From the NCBI GenBank assembly GCA_049673305.1, contig JBATXM010000115.1, positions 1 through 5,160 of the forward strand: a stretch of DNA of 5,160 nucleotides, read 5' to 3'. The notes below the pieces were generated by a model. The model searched no databases. It was given only the letters and a program-made list of their open reading frames with translations, and had not been told where the DNA came from. The translations under genes were made by a program, and so were the position numbers. This stretch comes from GCA-003244245 sp049673305 (lineage in GTDB: Bacteria > Actinomycetota > Actinomycetes > Mycobacteriales > Pseudonocardiaceae). Positions 1-5,079 of the stretch are shown here, one piece after another. How positions within the stretch are numbered: position 1 is the first letter of the stretch; every line of letters starts with the position of its first letter.

Positions 1-42
1 GCCACAGGCGGCAACTTGGGGCGAGAAGTTGCCGCCTGTGGC
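1..42. terminator. Perfect 17-bp inverted repeat, likely transcription terminator hairpin
   Basis: The arm GCCACAGGCGGCAACTT at 1-17 is exactly repeated in reverse complement at 26-42, with an 8-base loop (GGGGCGAG). The stem would be very stable as RNA. No U-tract follows on the plus strand (ACCTCCCC), which is common for actinobacterial terminators. It most likely ends a gene lying left of the window, or separates that gene from the one starting at 99. An operator or a mobile-element end is possible, since the left flank is not visible. Confidence 0.6.
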
Positions 43-52
43 ACCTCCCCAC

Positions 53-89
53 ACTGTGACAGTCCTTTCCCGGACCTCACTGACAGTGA
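53..89. promoter_or_regulatory. Pair of related small palindromes upstream of the membrane-protein gene
   Basis: TCACTG-A-CAGTGA at 77-89 is a perfect 6-bp-arm palindrome. A shorter relative, ACTG-TGA-CAGT, lies at 53-63. Both contain TGACAGT, at 57-63 and 81-87, so the copies are 24 bp apart. They sit just ahead of the GTG start at 99, a normal place for an operator or overlapping promoter. No convincing -35/-10 pair was found here. The regulatory role is inferred from symmetry and position only. Confidence 0.3.
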
Positions 90-98
90 CATCGGTCC

Positions 99-1067
99 GT
101 GGTGTGGCAGGCATCGAACTCTGGTGAGCTGCTGCTGTACCAGACCGGGGGCAACCAATGGCTGCCCAGCCGCCCCGGGGTCTTGCTGGTGCTGGTTCTG
201 CTCGCCGTCGTGGTCACCTGCTGGACCGCTCAGTGCGCGGAACTGTGGATCAAGACATGGCGGGGACGGACCATCCGCCCGGTGGTTGTGATGGGGTTGG
301 CCGTGACGTGGGCTGTCTTCGCCTTCTGGTTCAACTGGTGGCAGACTGACGGCGTCCAATACGCGATTGGCTCAGTGTTCTCCGGCGCCGAGAAGCGGTG
401 GTTGCTTGAGGAGTTTCCGGGGTCGGCCGTGGCGCATTCTGGTGCGCTGTCCACGATCACAGCGATAATACCGTCTGCCTATGTTGTGGCCGCCGAGCCG
501 CTCATCGTTTGGGTGGCTGCGGCACTGTGGCTTTTTCCCCTTCTTGCATGGATCATGCCTTCGGGTACCGAGTCGCCGCGCTGGGTGCGGGGCGCCTTGC
601 CGGATGCCCAGCACCCCACGTCGCCGGAAGAAGAGCTGCCGTCGCTGTATCGCGTTCTGCTCGCAGCGGTGCTCGGCGGAGTGTCATCTTGGGTTGCCGT
701 TGCTGCGGTCATGGCATACATGGGCTCCTGGTATGTTCCGGTCGATGGCCTGTTTGTGCTGATCTACGAGGCGTGGCTGGTAGTGGCCGTCACCGCTGGT
801 CCGGTGGCGACGGCAGTCGTGATGGGCGCGGTCGCAGCGAGATACAGACTGCCCGTGGCGCTGATCGCGGCAGGAGTGGCGGTAGTGATCGGTTTGGCCG
901 GAATGTTCCTTCTGATGACTTTCCACTGGGGCCCCAGTGGAGCATGGGTGATCACGGAGCAGCTCCTGCCGCGCTCGGACTTGCTGCGACTAGTCACCTG
1001 CCGCAAGCACAGGTCACGTCTGCGGATAAGTCCAGCCTCGCCAGACAATACGTGGCAAGCCCCGTAG
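99..1067 (+). CDS. Polytopic membrane protein of unknown function, N-terminal part of a probably frameshifted gene
   Basis: This is a 322-aa reading from GTG at 99. A second in-frame GTG follows at 102, and an in-frame TGA at 87 rules out an earlier start. No strong ribosome site is visible. About six membrane helices can be seen near residues 27-46, 61-80, 128-152, 183-208, 217-245 and 252-274. A polar segment at 155-182 probably forms a loop. After roughly residue 295 the reading turns basic and un-protein-like (CRKHRSRLRISPASPD) and stops at 1065-1067. The -1 frame instead continues with a natural-looking linker and a soluble domain ending at 1480. Joined by a -1 shift near 983-990, the product would be about 460 aa: a membrane anchor plus a C-terminal domain. 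I do not recognise the membrane part. The alternative is two independent genes. Confidence 0.7.
   Translation: MVWQASNSGELLLYQTGGNQWLPSRPGVLLVLVLLAVVVTCWTAQCAELWIKTWRGRTIRPVVVMGLAVTWAVFAFWFNWWQTDGVQYAIGSVFSGAEKRWLLEEFPGSAVAHSGALSTITAIIPSAYVVAAEPLIVWVAAALWLFPLLAWIMPSGTESPRWVRGALPDAQHPTSPEEELPSLYRVLLAAVLGGVSSWVAVAAVMAYMGSWYVPVDGLFVLIYEAWLVVAVTAGPVATAVVMGAVAARYRLPVALIAAGVAVVIGLAGMFLLMTFHWGPSGAWVITEQLLPRSDLLRLVTCRKHRSRLRISPASPDNTWQAP
922..941. repeat. Perfect 20-bp palindrome inside the membrane-protein gene
   Basis: TCCACTGGGGCCCCAGTGGA is its own reverse complement over 20 bases. It encodes part of the segment just after the last membrane helix (FHWGPSG). As RNA it can fold into an 8-bp stem with a GGCC loop. 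It lies about 45 bases upstream of the inferred frame change, on the wrong side for a classical -1 frameshift stimulator. It could be a binding site, a recombination point or chance. Confidence 0.45.
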
Positions 1068-1102
1068 TCACCTCGCCGTCACCCAGAGTCCGAAAGGCTC
1101 AG

Positions 1103-1480
1103 ATGCTCGCGTGGTACCAGTATGGGGGCGCGGATCTACTCATGGGCTTCGGTGACAACATCGTGGCCTTCAGTCGGGTCTTCGGGACGGTGCTGAAAAA
1201 CGGGAGCATTAACACCGTTTCTCTCCACTCAGCGTGCGTTGACATCGACCAGTGGACGAGGAAGGCCGACGTTTATTTCCTCATACCTGACCCACAGGAA
1301 CAGTCGGTATGGTCGAAGGTGTTGGCGCAGACCAAGATGGCAAGTGCCGACTGTCAAAACTCGCTGGAGCAGCGGAACGCCACCCTGCTCCAGACGTCGA
1401 TAATTGAAGTTCTCGCCGCCTCGGATCTCGCGATGCCACTGGCCAAGCGGTTCATTGCCCAAGCTGCCGACCTCAAATAA
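1103..1480 (+). CDS. Two-cysteine soluble domain, C-terminal part of the frameshifted membrane protein (or a separate small gene)
   Basis: From ATG at 1103 this reads 125 aa to TAA at 1478-1480. The frame is open well upstream, and the segment from about 983 (AATSHLPQAQVTSADKSS) looks like a linker running into it. It begins AWYQYGG. Two cysteines flank a central segment (SAC-VDIDQW, then SADC), with PDPQEQSVW between them. This matches a pattern I recall from actinobacterial domains of about 120 aa that sit outside the membrane after an anchor, a recollection that needs a database check. The stretch from 1103 has no signal peptide, which favours fusion to the upstream helices. However, GAAAGG at 1092-1097 lies 5 bases before the ATG and could act as its own ribosome site. 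Function unknown. The stop lies only 57 bases from the convergent permease stop. Confidence 0.6.
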   Translation: MLAWYQYGGADLLMGFGDNIVAFSRVFGTVLKNGSINTVSLHSACVDIDQWTRKADVYFLIPDPQEQSVWSKVLAQTKMASADCQNSLEQRNATLLQTSIIEVLAASDLAMPLAKRFIAQAADLK

Positions 1481-1499
1481 AGCCGCGGCGGCAGCGGCT
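1474..1499 (-). terminator. Hairpin with T-rich tail ending the ABC exporter operon
   Basis: Read on the minus strand, AGCCGC at 1499-1494 pairs with GCGGCT at 1486-1481 across a 7-base loop. It is followed directly by TTATTT, the features of an intrinsic terminator. It lies 38 bases past the permease stop. It sits in the 56-bp gap between convergent genes and overlaps the stop codon of the plus-strand gene. In the plus direction the hairpin has no T-run, so it should mainly serve the minus-strand operon. Confidence 0.5.
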
Positions 1500-1536
1500 C
1501 CAGGTCGAGCCTTCGTTTATAGCGGATGGGTGCCGG

Positions 1537-2355
1537 TCAGGGTCTGCGCACGCTCCGGGAAGCGATCACCGCTGATCCGACGATGAGCGCGGCGGCGGTG
1601 AGCAGCGCGGTCATAGTCGCCCCGAATGTCGGACCGGCCAGCGCCCACCCCCGGGCGGCGTCGATCGCAAAGGTGAGTGGGTTGATGGTGGCGATCACCC
1701 GCATCCACGAGGGCAACCCGGTGATCGGCACGAACGCGCTGGAGGCGAACATCAGTGGGAAGATCACCATGAACCCGATCATCTGCATCAGCTCGACGGT
1801 GCGCACCCAGCTGGCCAGCGCGATGAACACCCAGGACAATCCCGCGCCGACGGTCAGCCCGATCAGGATCGCCACCGTGGTCCCGAGGATCCCGCCAGCG
1901 GGGGCGTAACCGAAGAGCATGGCGGCCAGGGTGAGCGCGATGAGCTGGATGGCGTTGCGCACCAGGTCGAACAGGCTGCGGGCGACCAGCAGTGACGTCA
2001 TCGAGATGGGCAACGTGCGAAACCGCGCCAACGCCCCATTGCGCAAGTCAGTGGCCAGCCCCGCCCCCGACCAGACCGCCGACTGAGTCCCCGTGGTCAC
2101 CAGGATCGCCGGCAGCAGGTAGTCGATGTAGCTCACCCCGGAGGGGAAGCCAGGCGAGCCAGCGAGGCCGCGAAACACCTGGCTGAACAGCGTAAGATTG
2201 ACCAACGGCTGGAGCAGGCTCAGGGCGATCAGCCGCCGATCACGCAGCCGGCGCAGTGCCCGACCGGTGAGCACCAGTACCTGGGTCAGGACCCCGCTGC
2301 CGGCTGGACGGACCGGCGTCGCAGCGGCGCTGGGGGGCGTGGCGATCGCAGTCAT
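1537..2355 (-). CDS. ABC-2 type exporter permease, DrrB-like
   Basis: This 272-aa membrane subunit has the usual size for the DrrB/ABC-2 family. It probably forms the pore of an exporter powered by the adjacent ATPase. A polar, Ala/Pro-rich N-terminus (1-40) precedes six helices near residues 42-61, 77-100, 134-150, 157-180, 190-210 and 246-266. Family features are the segment DLRNGALARFRTLPIS (103-118), matching the D-x-x-x-G-x-x-x-RFR-x-LP signature, and the late SSAFVP...LPSWM...NPLTFAIDAARG (205-236). The ATG at 2355 is chosen because it overlaps the ATPase stop (ATGA), showing translational coupling, and GGGAG lies about 7 bases upstream. The frame stays open to 2754, but that extension is non-native Arg/Pro-rich reading inside the ATPase gene. 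Substrate cannot be told from sequence; relatives export anthracyclines, other antibiotics or lipids. Confidence 0.93.
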   Translation of the reverse strand: MTAIATPPSAAATPVRPAGSGVLTQVLVLTGRALRRLRDRRLIALSLLQPLVNLTLFSQVFRGLAGSPGFPSGVSYIDYLLPAILVTTGTQSAVWSGAGLATDLRNGALARFRTLPISMTSLLVARSLFDLVRNAIQLIALTLAAMLFGYAPAGGILGTTVAILIGLTVGAGLSWVFIALASWVRTVELMQMIGFMVIFPLMFASSAFVPITGLPSWMRVIATINPLTFAIDAARGWALAGPTFGATMTALLTAAALIVGSAVIASRSVRRP

Positions 2356-3278
2356 CGGCGGGCTCCCGTCAGGGTGAGGTAGGCGTCGTCCAGTGTCGGC
2401 TCGTGCAGGCCGAGCTCGTCCGCCTCGATGCCCGCGTTGTCCAGCGCACGCACCACGACGGCCAGCACGCGGGACGACTCGACCGCGACGGTGAGCGTCC
2501 GGCCGGATTGCAACGGGTGTAGGCCAACTCCGCGCAGGGTGTCCAGTGCGGGGCCGATGTCGGCGGCGGCCAGCGTCGCACTGACCGTCCGCCGGCCAAC
2601 CCGGTTCTTGAGCTCCGCTACGGTGCCCGCCGCGACGACCCGCCCCTGGGACAGCACGGTGATCGTGTCCGCCAACTGATCGGCTTCGTCGAGGTACTGG
2701 GTGGTGAGCAGTACGGTGGTGCCGCCGGACACCAGGGTGCGCACGACGTCCCACATGCCTAGCCGGCTCTCTGGGTCCAGTCCGGTGGTGGGCTCGTCGA
2801 GGAACACCACATCGGGCCGCCCGATCAGGCTGCTCGCCAGGTCAAGCCGGCGCCGCATCCCTCCGGAGTAGCCCTGGGCGGACCGGTCGGCAGCGTCGGT
2901 GAGCCCGAAGAGCTCGAGCAGCTCGGCGGCGCGCTGGCCCGCCTCGCGCCGGGAGGCACCCAGCAGCCGGCCCAGCAGCACCAGGTTCTGGGTGCCGGTG
3001 AGGTCCTCGTCCACCGAGGCGAACTGGCCGGTGACGCCAATCCGGCGGCGCACCTGCGCGGCGTCGCACACCACGTCGAAGCCGGCTACCGTCGCGCTAC
3101 CACGGGTCGGGGCGAACAGCGTGGTGAGGACGTTGACCAGGGTGGTCTTGCCCGCCCCGTTGTGCCCGAGCAGGCCGTGCACGGTGCCAGCGGGCACCGC
3201 CACGCTCACCCCGTCCAAGGCGGTGACGTCGCCAAATGTCTTGCGCACGTCAACGGCATCGATCATCAGCTCGCTCAC
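2352..3278 (-). CDS. ABC exporter ATP-binding protein, DrrA-like
   Basis: This 308-aa cytoplasmic ATPase drives export through the permease encoded next to it. It has Walker A GHNGAGKTT (38-46), a Q-loop glutamine (Q85), signature YSGGMRRRL (137-145) and Walker B with catalytic Glu, VVFLDEPTTGLDP (157-169). The switch position reads TTQYLDEAD (192-200), with Gln where most ABC proteins have His. This substitution is characteristic of the DrrA group and does not suggest inactivity. The C-terminal domain ends in EPTLDDAYLTLTG (293-305), the DrrA-type tail motif. The GTG start at 3278 is supported by AGAGGA at 3290-3285, 6 bases upstream. An ATG at codon 5 is a weaker choice. It is first in a two-gene operon whose stop overlaps the permease start by 4 bp. 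The TetR- or MarR-type regulator often beside such operons is absent here. Confidence 0.96.
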   Translation of the reverse strand: MSELMIDAVDVRKTFGDVTALDGVSVAVPAGTVHGLLGHNGAGKTTLVNVLTTLFAPTRGSATVAGFDVVCDAAQVRRRIGVTGQFASVDEDLTGTQNLVLLGRLLGASRREAGQRAAELLELFGLTDAADRSAQGYSGGMRRRLDLASSLIGRPDVVFLDEPTTGLDPESRLGMWDVVRTLVSGGTTVLLTTQYLDEADQLADTITVLSQGRVVAAGTVAELKNRVGRRTVSATLAAADIGPALDTLRGVGLHPLQSGRTLTVAVESSRVLAVVVRALDNAGIEADELGLHEPTLDDAYLTLTGARR

Positions 3279-3360
3279 CCGTGATCCTCTCGTAACGCGT
3301 CACACAGGAGATCTCGATCAGCTCTTCGGGGTTGCCGAGACCAGCAGTATCGAGGCCAGT

Positions 3361-3410
3361 AAATATCCCTTTTGTCTTGTATGTCTTGATTACTGTACGC
3401 TACAAGTAGT
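3361..3410. promoter_or_regulatory. AT-rich divergent control region with TetR-like operator palindrome
   Basis: These 50 bases are about two-thirds A+T, against GC-rich flanking genes, and lie about 85-130 bases upstream of the ATPase start. TGTA-CGC-TACA (3394-3404) is an inverted repeat whose symmetry extends outward as ACT...AGT with a one-base slip, the style of many TetR-family operators. TGTCTTG occurs twice, at 3373-3379 and 3382-3388, 9 bp apart. Several weak -10/-35-like hexamers occur on both strands (for example TTGTAT and TACAAG with an 18-base spacer), but none is convincing. The likely role is control of the minus-strand exporter operon. Confidence 0.4.
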
Positions 3411-3481
3411 GAGCGTCGCGCCACCGTTCCGGGACGATTTGCTCACATTCTGTGTGTGTTTTCCCTACAAAAAGTCATTAA

Positions 3482-3510
3482 CTATACCCGTTCGGGTGAT
3501 ATTAGAGTGA
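3482..3510 (+). promoter_or_regulatory. Palindrome and possible promoter ahead of the stalk-protein gene
   Basis: ACCCG-TT-CGGGT at 3486-3497 is a perfect 12-bp palindrome. It lies within TATACCCG...CGGGTGATATT, whose flanks are roughly symmetric. GATATT at 3498-3503 could be a -10 element, but there is no good -35 at the right distance (TCATTA at 3475-3480). The site is about 70 bases ahead of the preferred start at 3569, where an operator or promoter would be expected. It may control the stalk/partner gene pair. Confidence 0.35.
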
Positions 3511-3556
3511 CATGCGGTCCTTCATTTTGCATGATGCCGGCACAGGAAGCGCTCGC

Positions 3557-3564
3557 AAGGGAGG
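3557..3564 (+). promoter_or_regulatory. Strong ribosome binding site setting the start of the stalk-protein gene
   Basis: AAGGGAGG lies 4 bases before ATG at 3569 and closely matches the anti-Shine-Dalgarno sequence. The upstream in-frame ATG at 3512 has no comparable site. The 3569 start also places a basic residue patch and hydrophobic core at the very N-terminus, as expected for a signal peptide. Confidence 0.7.
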
Positions 3565-3568
3565 CTGG

Positions 3569-4582
3569 ATGTCTTCCGTCTGCCGGTTCGTCCGCCGTGT
3601 GCTCACCATAGCGGCGTTAGGCGTGTGTGCGCTGCTCGTCGTCGCCGTGAGCATGGCGCAACTCGGCTCGGCTGAGCAGCCATCCACGGTGATACCGCCG
3701 CTCAACACCGCGAGTCTCATGCCCGCGCCCAGTCTTGTGGCGTTACGGATCCCGAGCGGAAACGCTGTCAACGTCATCCTGGCAGGCCCGGGAGGCGACG
3801 GCAACGGCGACGGCGACGGCAACGGAGGAGGTCGAGGAGACCGGGGCTATGGGGGAAGCCGAGGAGACCGGGACTACACAGGAGGCGGGGAAGGCCGGGG
3901 CAACAGAGGAGGCGGGGAAGGCCAGATCTGCCACAGAGGCCGGGGACACGAGGAAAACTGGCGCTGTGGGGGAGACAGGGAAAGCACGAACTGTCAAGAC
4001 TGGGGCCACAAGAGAGACCATGGCTATCGGAGAGACCAGGACTGCCCAGAACCCCAGTCAGACCCGCACCCGGTACCCCCACCACGCTCGATACCCCCAC
4101 CACCCTCGGTCTACGTGCTGCCGCCCCCGGTCTATGTGGTGCCGCCCCCGGTCCACGTGGCGTCTCCGCCGCCTCCCCCGGCGTCTCCTGTGGTCCCCGC
4201 AGTGTCTCCGCCGCCTCCCCCGGCGCCTCCTCTGGTTCCCGCAGCGTCTCCCCCAGTTCCCCCTGCGCCTCCTGCAACCCTCGCCCCCAGCCCCCATGTA
4301 GTCCCCGCAGCCTTCGACTTGACGCGGTTGTGGCGATTTGTCGTCGCGCTAATCCTGTTGGGCATCGGACTATTGGTTGCGCTATTGGTCTTGCTTGCCT
4401 CTCAGGTCCAGAAGGGGCAGAAGTGGGTACGCGCGCATGTCCATGTTGTTGCTGGCGCCGCTCCCAGCACTGTCGCCGAGATCATGGAGTCCCGGACAGA
4501 CCGTTCACCGCCAACATGTGTCGTGCGCATTCAGCCACACGCCGATAGCGGCACGCAGGTTCTTGAGGGAGTGTACCAATGA
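3569..4582 (+). CDS. Exported Gly/Pro-rich stalk protein with one membrane helix and cytoplasmic tail
   Basis: The product is 337 aa from ATG at 3569 (356 aa from 3512, which is less likely). Residues 1-35 look like a signal peptide or signal anchor: basic CRFVRR, hydrophobic core, then QLGSA-EQ as a possible cleavage point. Residues 72-160 form a Gly/Arg/Asp-rich segment of decaying 9-residue repeats with two RGD triplets (89-91, 98-100) and four cysteines (121, 133, 142, 159). Residues 160-245 are Pro-rich, with 7- and 14-residue repeats. A single helix (256-278) is followed by a 59-aa tail ending IQPHADSGTQVLEGVYQ. The likely topology is a surface-exposed stalk with a cytoplasmic tail. Family not recognised with certainty. 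The stop overlaps the next start by 4 bp, so the two products are probably made together and may interact through the tail. The Gly-rich part uses AGA, GGA and CGA codons unlike its neighbours. Confidence 0.8.
   Translation: MSSVCRFVRRVLTIAALGVCALLVVAVSMAQLGSAEQPSTVIPPLNTASLMPAPSLVALRIPSGNAVNVILAGPGGDGNGDGDGNGGGRGDRGYGGSRGDRDYTGGGEGRGNRGGGEGQICHRGRGHEENWRCGGDRESTNCQDWGHKRDHGYRRDQDCPEPQSDPHPVPPPRSIPPPPSVYVLPPPVYVVPPPVHVASPPPPPASPVVPAVSPPPPPAPPLVPAASPPVPPAPPATLAPSPHVVPAAFDLTRLWRFVVALILLGIGLLVALLVLLASQVQKGQKWVRAHVHVVAGAAPSTVAEIMESRTDRSPPTCVVRIQPHADSGTQVLEGVYQ
3833..4021 (+). repeat. Decaying 27-bp tandem repeat coding for 9-residue units
   Basis: Units of 27 bases begin at 3833, 3860, 3887, 3914 and onward. 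CGAGGAGACCGGG recurs at 3833 and 3860, and GGAGGCGGGGAAGGCC at 3881 and 3908. In the stalk frame they read RGDRGYGGS, RGDRDYTGG, GEGRGNRGG and GEGQICHRG, then increasingly divergent units with Cys, Trp and His. A period that is a multiple of three keeps the frame open and points to growth by slippage or unequal crossover. Confidence 0.7.
4162..4287 (+). repeat. 42-bp tandem repeat coding for 14-residue proline-rich units
   Basis: Three units start at 4162, 4204 and 4246. The first two share GTCTCCGCCGCCTCCCCCGG. They encode SPPPPPASPVVPAV, SPPPPPAPPLVPAA and a more divergent SPPVPPAPPATLAP. Just upstream lies a shorter 21-bp repeat coding VYVLPPP, VYVVPPP and VHVASPP. Together they form a stiff proline-rich spacer leading to the membrane helix. 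Confidence 0.75.
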
Positions 4583-5079
4583 GCTCAGCCGACCTCACCG
4601 AATCGTTGTCGGCCCGGGTGTTCCTTCTTGGCGACACCACCGACACCGTGGAGGTCCTCGCCCGCTCGCTCGACGAACAAGGCCTGTCTTCCTTCACGAT
4701 CCAGGGCCTCCGCAAGCTGTCCGGCTCGGCCCTGCAAGCCGTCAACCACGAAATCGCCACAGTCGCCCACGGACTCCTTAACCTCGACCTCGGCGAGGTT
4801 CTGATGTCCGGCTGGCGCAAGTACACTGAACTGGCTAAAGCGGCGGAGCGCACGCTGGCCAGTCCGGGCAGTGAGGAGGTCGTGGCCCTGGCGACTCACC
4901 GCGTCAGCTCGATACACCATCCGTCCGTTGAGCTGCTCGTCGATGGCGCCAAAGTCTACACCTTCGTTTTCGAGTTGACCGTGGTGTTCGACCTCACCGG
5001 AGTCGCAGCGGTGATACGGCAGGGTGACCTGGAGGGTTATTCAGCCGGTCGTGTAGAAGTGCAGGCCGATTACGGTTGA
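4579..5079 (+). CDS. Conserved-looking soluble protein of unknown function, probably truncated by an insertion sequence
   Basis: This reads 166 aa from ATG at 4579, whose ATGA overlap with the previous stop shows translational coupling. GAGGGAG at 4565-4571 is a good ribosome site. No signal peptide or membrane helix is visible. The protein looks cytoplasmic, with a helical first half (ARSLDEQGL, WRKYTELAKAAERTL) and a strand-rich second half (VELLVDGAKVYTFVFELTVVFDLTGVAAVI). The frame's last 39 or so bases overlap, on the opposite strand, the C-terminal codons of a transposase. The end (about residue 153 on, YSAGRVEVQADYG) is therefore probably insertion-sequence DNA read by accident. The native protein was likely longer. 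I do not know the function. Position and coupling suggest it works with the cytoplasmic tail of the stalk protein. Confidence 0.75.
   Translation: MSSADLTESLSARVFLLGDTTDTVEVLARSLDEQGLSSFTIQGLRKLSGSALQAVNHEIATVAHGLLNLDLGEVLMSGWRKYTELAKAAERTLASPGSEEVVALATHRVSSIHHPSVELLVDGAKVYTFVFELTVVFDLTGVAAVIRQGDLEGYSAGRVEVQADYG

Noticed and set aside
509..982. Plus-strand reading overlapping the membrane gene in the -1 frame
   Set aside because: Before about 983 it is Arg/Gly/Ser-rich with no hydrophobic order, while the 99 frame encodes clear membrane helices. Only the part after 983 looks native.
1526..1909. 127-aa plus-strand ORF antisense to the permease
   Set aside because: It is complementary to the permease membrane segments, a common artefact in GC-rich genes, and has no ribosome site.
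2356..2754. N-terminal extension of the permease to a 405-aa product
   Set aside because: It reads Arg/Pro-rich nonsense inside the ATPase gene. The coupled ATG at 2355 gives the normal family length.
2899..3510. 203-aa plus-strand ORF over the ATPase start and control region
   Set aside because: It is antisense to a well-supported ABC ATPase gene and shows Ser/Arg/Thr-rich low-information reading, so it is a shadow.
3774..4277. Minus-strand 167-aa ORF opposite the stalk gene
   Set aside because: It is a low-complexity mirror of the repeat region. The plus strand has a strong ribosome site, signal peptide, membrane helix and coupled downstream gene.
3833..4287. CRISPR-like array
   Set aside because: Periods of 27 and 42 bp lie in frame within one gene, units are contiguous without unique spacers, and there are no cas genes.
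4482..4920. Minus-strand ORFs opposite the partner gene (4482-4853, 4585-4920)
   Set aside because: No ribosome site, no recognisable motif, and antisense to a gene with clear coupling and a good ribosome site.
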